64,000 nucleotides of DNA from JACKFE01 sp050248735. Lineage in GTDB: Bacteria; Nitrospirota; Nitrospiria; Nitrospirales; UBA8639. Position numbers and translations under genes: made by a program. The notes beneath the pieces are model-generated. The model was not told the DNA's origin, did no database searches, and saw only the letters and a program-made list of their open reading frames with translations. The stretch spans positions 62,001 to 126,000 of the forward strand of contig JBFWRU010000005.1 in the NCBI GenBank assembly GCA_050248735.1. The letters are read 5' to 3'. Of the stretch, positions 60,333 to 64,000 are shown piece by piece. Numbering within the stretch: position 1 is the first letter of the stretch; each line of letters starts with the position of its first letter.

Positions 60333-63035
60333 ATGTCTAACAACTCCGACACAATCGTAGAGACCGCCTCTCCGTCTCCCACCAACACGGTTTGGCATAC
60401 TCTTCCGGTCGCGGACGTCACACACCGGCTGAAAGTCGATCCCCACAGAGGGTTGAATGCCCGGGAAGCTCTCGACCGTTCACGCCGTTTCGGACCTAAC
60501 GCGATCCCCGAGCACCGGCCGCGCAGTCTCACGCGAATCTTCGTCGATCAATTTACCGACTTTATGATCCTGGTACTCATTGGCGCCGCAGTCGTCTCGG
60601 GCATCCTTGGCGAGCGTCTGGATGCGCTGGCCATTTGCATCATCGTGGTGCTCAACGGCGTCATCGGGTTTGTGCAGGAATACCGGGCAGACCGTGCCAT
60701 GCAGGCGCTGAAGAAACTGGCCACGCCCACGACCCGCGTCCGGCGTGAGCAGGAAGTCATTTCGCTATCCACGCTCGACCTGGTACCGGGGGACATCGTG
60801 CTGCTGGAAGCCGGAGACCTCATCCCTGCGGATCTTCGATTAGTCGACGCGGTGCAACTCAAGGTGGATGAAGCGGCACTCACCGGCGAAAGCGTGCCAG
60901 TAGATAAACACATAGACCCGCTGGACGACGCGAAGCTTTCGCTGGGCGATCGCCGGAACATGGCGTACAAAGGCACGCTCCTGACATACGGACGCGGTAC
61001 CGGCATCGTCATTGGCACCGGCCTGCAAACCGAGTTAGGACAGATCGCCTCCCTCCTGCATCAAGAGGAAGAAATCAAAACCCCGTTGCAACAACGCCTG
61101 GCGGCGTTTGGGAAACGCCTGGCACTGGCCGTCCTGGGGATCTGTGTCGTGTTGTTTGCCGTGGGGGTCTGGCGGGGTGAGCCGCCGGTGCTCATGTTCC
61201 TGACCGCCGTGAGCCTGGCCGTGGCCGCGATTCCTGAAGCCCTTCCGGCTGTCGTCACCATTTCCCTGGCCCTGGGAGCGCGGAAAATGGCGAACAAGCA
61301 GGCGTTGATCCGGAGGCTGCCCGCTGTGGAAACATTGGGGTCGGTCACCTATATTTGTTCCGATAAAACAGGCACGCTCACGCAAAATTCCATGCGGGTG
61401 GAACAGATGTATGTGGCCGGGGAGATGCTACACCCGGCTGCAAGCGACCGACCCGCCACCGAGGTTGATACTCGCAATCCCATTCATCTGTTTTTCCTGG
61501 CCTTGGCCTTGAATAACGATGCGAAAGCGCAGACCGATGGATCGAACCGGAATCCGATTTTAGGTGATCCCACGGAAGTGGCCTTATTTGTGGCGGCGCG
61601 GGCGGCCGGGTTCGACAAAGACACTCTCGAGGGCACGAATCCGCGTGTTCAGGAAATCCCCTTCGACTCGGACCGGCAATGTATGACGACGCTGCATCGC
61701 ACACCTCAGGGCCTCATTTCCTTTACTAAAGGATCGCCGGAAAAACTTCTGCTTCTCTGCGAATCCATGCTCACACCGGACGATACGAGTCCGATATCCA
61801 CCGAAACTCTTTTGAACCAGGCCGAACACATGGCCAATGAAGGCTTACGGGTCCTGGCCGTGGCTTATCACAACTGGGACCAATCTCCTTCGGAAATGAC
61901 AGCTCCGGTTGTCGAACGCCAACTCACCTTTCTCGGATTTGCCGGGTTAATGGACCCGCCACGGGAAGAAGCCGCACAGGCGGTCGCCCTCTGCCAATCA
62001 GCCGGGATCAAACCCGTCATGATCACGGGGGATCATCCCGGCACCGCCAAAGCCATTGCATCCCGCGTAGGCATCATCAACAAAGAGACCACCGTGCTGA
62101 CGGGACAAGAGTTAGAACACCGATCCCCTGAGGAATTGTCCCAACTGGTTGAACACACCCGTGTCTATGCCCGTATCACGCCCGCGCAGAAAATTTCCAT
62201 CGTCAAAGCGCTACAAGCCAGAGGAGAGTTTGTAGCCATGACCGGAGATGGGGTGAATGACGCGCCCGCGTTGAACCAGGCCAACATCGGCATCGCCATG
62301 GGACGAACCGGCACGGACGTGGCGAGGGAAGCCTCGGACATGATTCTGTTGGATGATAACTTTGCGACCATCGTCACTGCCGTCCGGGACGGGCGCCGGA
62401 TCTATGACAACATCCGCAAATTCGTGAAATATACGATGACAAGTAATTCCGGAGAAATCTGGACGATATTCCTGGCGCCGTTTTTCGGCTTGCCGATTCC
62501 TCTGCTCCCGATTCAGATCTTATGGATCAATCTTGTGACCGACGGCCTGCCCGGCCTGGCCCTGGCCATGGAACCCGAAGAACGCAACATCATGCAGCGC
62601 CCTCCACGCCCGCCGAATGAAAGCATCTTTGCCGGCGGCCTCTGGCAACATATTTTGTGGGTTGGATTACTGATGGGAGGCGTATCGATCGCGACCGAAA
62701 TGTGGGCCTATCAGGCCGATCTCGGACAATGGCAGACCATGGTGTTCACCGTCCTCACTTTGTCGCAAATGGGTCATGTGCTGGCGATCCGTTCAGAGCA
62801 GGAGTCATGTATTCAGCGGGGGCCGTTGAGCAATCCCTTATTGTTGGGAGCCGTGCTGCTCACGTTCGCCCTTCAGATGGCCACAGTTTACGTGCCCTTC
62901 CTCAATCCCATCTTCCATACCATGCCCTTGACCATCAACCAACTCGGCCTCTGCCTCATCCTTTCGACCATCGTGTTTTTCGCCGTGGAACTCGAAAAGT
63001 GGGTCCGCCGTCGCGGCTGGTTTTTCCGGCAGTAA
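60333..63035 (+). CDS. P-type cation-transporting ATPase (P2-like)
   Basis: 900 residues. Cation_ATPase_N domain at about 20-85, actuator domain with ALTGESVP, transmembrane PEALP (about 305; PEGLP in SERCA), phosphorylation site CSDKTGTLTQ, the GDGVNDAPAL hinge, and ten helices in all. Substrate is probably Ca2+ or Na+/other cations; ion-binding residues cannot be ranked here. Mycobacterial CtpF, a DosR-regulon member, is of the same family. It is probably co-transcribed with the cytochrome gene ahead of it. Confidence 0.92.
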   Translation: MSNNSDTIVETASPSPTNTVWHTLPVADVTHRLKVDPHRGLNAREALDRSRRFGPNAIPEHRPRSLTRIFVDQFTDFMILVLIGAAVVSGILGERLDALAICIIVVLNGVIGFVQEYRADRAMQALKKLATPTTRVRREQEVISLSTLDLVPGDIVLLEAGDLIPADLRLVDAVQLKVDEAALTGESVPVDKHIDPLDDAKLSLGDRRNMAYKGTLLTYGRGTGIVIGTGLQTELGQIASLLHQEEEIKTPLQQRLAAFGKRLALAVLGICVVLFAVGVWRGEPPVLMFLTAVSLAVAAIPEALPAVVTISLALGARKMANKQALIRRLPAVETLGSVTYICSDKTGTLTQNSMRVEQMYVAGEMLHPAASDRPATEVDTRNPIHLFFLALALNNDAKAQTDGSNRNPILGDPTEVALFVAARAAGFDKDTLEGTNPRVQEIPFDSDRQCMTTLHRTPQGLISFTKGSPEKLLLLCESMLTPDDTSPISTETLLNQAEHMANEGLRVLAVAYHNWDQSPSEMTAPVVERQLTFLGFAGLMDPPREEAAQAVALCQSAGIKPVMITGDHPGTAKAIASRVGIINKETTVLTGQELEHRSPEELSQLVEHTRVYARITPAQKISIVKALQARGEFVAMTGDGVNDAPALNQANIGIAMGRTGTDVAREASDMILLDDNFATIVTAVRDGRRIYDNIRKFVKYTMTSNSGEIWTIFLAPFFGLPIPLLPIQILWINLVTDGLPGLALAMEPEERNIMQRPPRPPNESIFAGGLWQHILWVGLLMGGVSIATEMWAYQADLGQWQTMVFTVLTLSQMGHVLAIRSEQESCIQRGPLSNPLLLGAVLLTFALQMATVYVPFLNPIFHTMPLTINQLGLCLILSTIVFFAVELEKWVRRRGWFFRQ

Positions 63036-63077
63036 ACATTTGAAAATGCACCTCTCTAGGAACCCATCACTTGCCCA

Positions 63078-63099
63078 ATTGTAGCTTTTAAGCTACAAT
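63078..63099. promoter_or_regulatory. 22-bp inverted repeat, putative TA operator
   Basis: ATTGTAGCTT-TT-AAGCTACAAT, perfect arms, 8 bases before the toxin start codon. Suits binding by the HigA-like antitoxin. Confidence 0.6.
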
Positions 63100-63107
63100 G
63101 TAGGCCT

Positions 63108-63440
63108 GTGGAAGCCACACCCAAAGAACTGAAAATTTTTATCACAGATGATGGGCGAGAACCATTCAGTGAATGGTTGGCTTCCCTTCAGGATATCAAG
63201 GCCCGCGCAAAAGTTCGTATACGGCTGGATCGGATGAGCCTGGGAAATTTTGGTGACTGTCACGGAGTAGGAGAAGGCGTACAGGAACTGCGCATCGATT
63301 TTGGCCCAGGCTATCGCGTCTACTTTGTACAGGAAGGAGCCACAATTGTGTTGCTCCTCTGTGGTGGCGACAAAAGTACGCAGAACAAAGACATCAAAAC
63401 AGCGAAGCTATATTGGAACGAATACAGGAGGAAGCCATGA
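63108..63440 (+). CDS. HigB/RelE-like toxin (phage-type addiction killer)
   Basis: 110 residues with GTG start: FITDDGREPFSEWLASLQDIKARAKVRIRLDRMSLGNFGDC then GVQELRIDFGPGYRVYFVQEGATIVLLLCGGDKSTQNKDIKTA. Toxin-first order is typical of HigBA. Ends overlapping the antitoxin gene by four bases. Confidence 0.88.
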   Translation: MEATPKELKIFITDDGREPFSEWLASLQDIKARAKVRIRLDRMSLGNFGDCHGVGEGVQELRIDFGPGYRVYFVQEGATIVLLLCGGDKSTQNKDIKTAKLYWNEYRRKP

Positions 63441-63730
63441 AAAAGAGCAAAGCCTATCAACCAGACCTGATTGAAAGCCTGCGTGATTCGGGTGAAGCCG
63501 AAGAATATTTGAACGCCGCACTGGAGGAAGACGATCCTGAATTATTCTTGCTGGCGCTAAGAAATGTAGCCGAAGCTCAGGGTGGCGTGGCACAACTCGC
63601 CGAAAAAGCCCAACTCAACCGTGAAAGCCTGTACAAAATGCTCTCTGAACGCGGCAATCCGGAATTGAGAAGCCTCGACGCCCTCCTCCACGCGCTAGGA
63701 TTTCGCCTCGCCGTAACCGCAAACCGGTAG
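63437..63730 (+). CDS. HigA-like antitoxin
   Basis: 97 residues. Acidic N-terminal part (YQPDLIESLRDSGEAEEYLNAALEEDDPELFLLALRNVAEAQGGVAQLAEK) and a Cro/C1-like helix-turn-helix (AQLNRESLYKMLSERGNPELRSLDALLHALGFRL). It likely binds the inverted repeat at 63078. Ribosome binding site AGGAGGAAG. Confidence 0.88.
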   Translation: MKKSKAYQPDLIESLRDSGEAEEYLNAALEEDDPELFLLALRNVAEAQGGVAQLAEKAQLNRESLYKMLSERGNPELRSLDALLHALGFRLAVTANR

Positions 63731-63918
63731 ATTTACGCTAAAAGGGGCAAGGATGTATAGCACTTGTGAGCGGAATCCTTTTCAATTAGTCAAAATTTTG
63801 AGACCATTCCCATTATTGGTATTGTTTCATAGAAAATGGGAAAAGACCGTTTCTGAGTTACAAAAAGATCAGTATAAATTTAAACAATAACCCCATTTTT
63901 CACTTTATTTTCCCTAAT

Positions 63919-64000
63919 CTAATCATTGGGACCAAGTTCCTCCACGATTGCTTCGGCAATGGGCCACATTAAAGCCAGATCTGTCTCCAATTGAACAGCC
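63919..64000 (-). CDS. C-terminal end of an unknown gene (partial)
   Basis: An open minus-strand frame enters from the right edge and ends in TAG at 63919: AVQLETDLALMWPIAEAIVEELGPND. Acidic, helical. Too short for a family call. Confidence 0.35.
   Translation of the reverse strand, partial: AVQLETDLALMWPIAEAIVEELGPND

Noticed and set aside
1..64000. Possible tRNA, rRNA or CRISPR features
   Set aside because: Read for T-loop patterns, rRNA-like blocks and regularly spaced repeats; none seen. A tRNA/Rfam scan would be decisive.

Overview
The window looks like a chromosomal piece of a Nitrospira-type bacterium (phylum Nitrospirota). This is inferred, not proven. The grounds are a group 3b [NiFe] hydrogenase with its maturation genes, a pyruvate:ferredoxin oxidoreductase operon of the kind used in reductive TCA metabolism, a DUF2892 protein, and several conserved hypotheticals whose motifs I associate with that genus. 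A complete N-type (Na+-type) ATPase operon suggests a salt- or alkali-tolerant lineage. I saw no rRNA, tRNA or CRISPR array.

Layout. 1-9.3 kb: partial gamma-glutamyltransferase, RlaP-like nucleotidyltransferase, a membrane protein, CbpA/CbpM chaperone pair, CBS protein, PagL-like lipid A deacylase, degenerate receiver protein, DUF2892 protein, PPi-type phosphofructokinase and small secreted or unknown proteins. 9.3-13.3 kb: CBS protein, exported pentapeptide-repeat protein, two universal stress proteins (USPs). 13.5-21.7 kb: Na+/H+ antiporter followed by the N-ATPase operon atpDCQRBEFAG. 21.8-27.1 kb: VIT-family and CDF metal transporters, then a triple-PAS histidine kinase and an NtrC-type sigma54 activator. 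27.4-30.6 kb: USP, Hsp20, cupredoxin, USP. 30.6-49.1 kb: hydrogenase genes (hydB, then hydG-hydD-hydA, protease, hypAFCDE), split by about 7.3 kb of DNA whose genes all run the opposite way (encapsulated-ferritin homologue, two toxin-antitoxin pairs, a dead IS1595-like element, hypotheticals). 49.2-54.9 kb: HDOD protein, a papain-like protease fused to an alpha/beta hydrolase, a secreted Lon-like protease, a USP. 55-63 kb: POR operon, C-terminal-haem cytochrome, P-type cation ATPase. 63-64 kb: a HigBA-like toxin-antitoxin pair and the end of an unknown gene.

How the genes fit together. The strongest new signal is regulatory. Close matches to the sigma54 (RpoN) -24/-12 promoter, with shared core TGGCAT-N5-TTGCT, lie about 40-60 bp before six genes or operons: the membrane protein at 2012, the receiver protein at 5610, USPs at 12715 and 27453, hsp20 at 28531 and the POR operon at 59521. 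Several also have, 94-118 bp upstream of the promoter, a dyad of the form TGTnGC-N5-GCnACA, which is where a sigma54 activator would bind. The NtrC-type regulator in the window is the obvious candidate activator. The gene set (USPs, Hsp20, CBS proteins, phosphofructokinase, P-type ATPase, POR, hydrogenase) parallels the hypoxia/dormancy (DosR) regulon of mycobacteria, so I propose a sigma54-driven low-oxygen or energy-limitation programme. Separately, the N-ATPase, antiporter and P-type ATPase point to active cation homeostasis.
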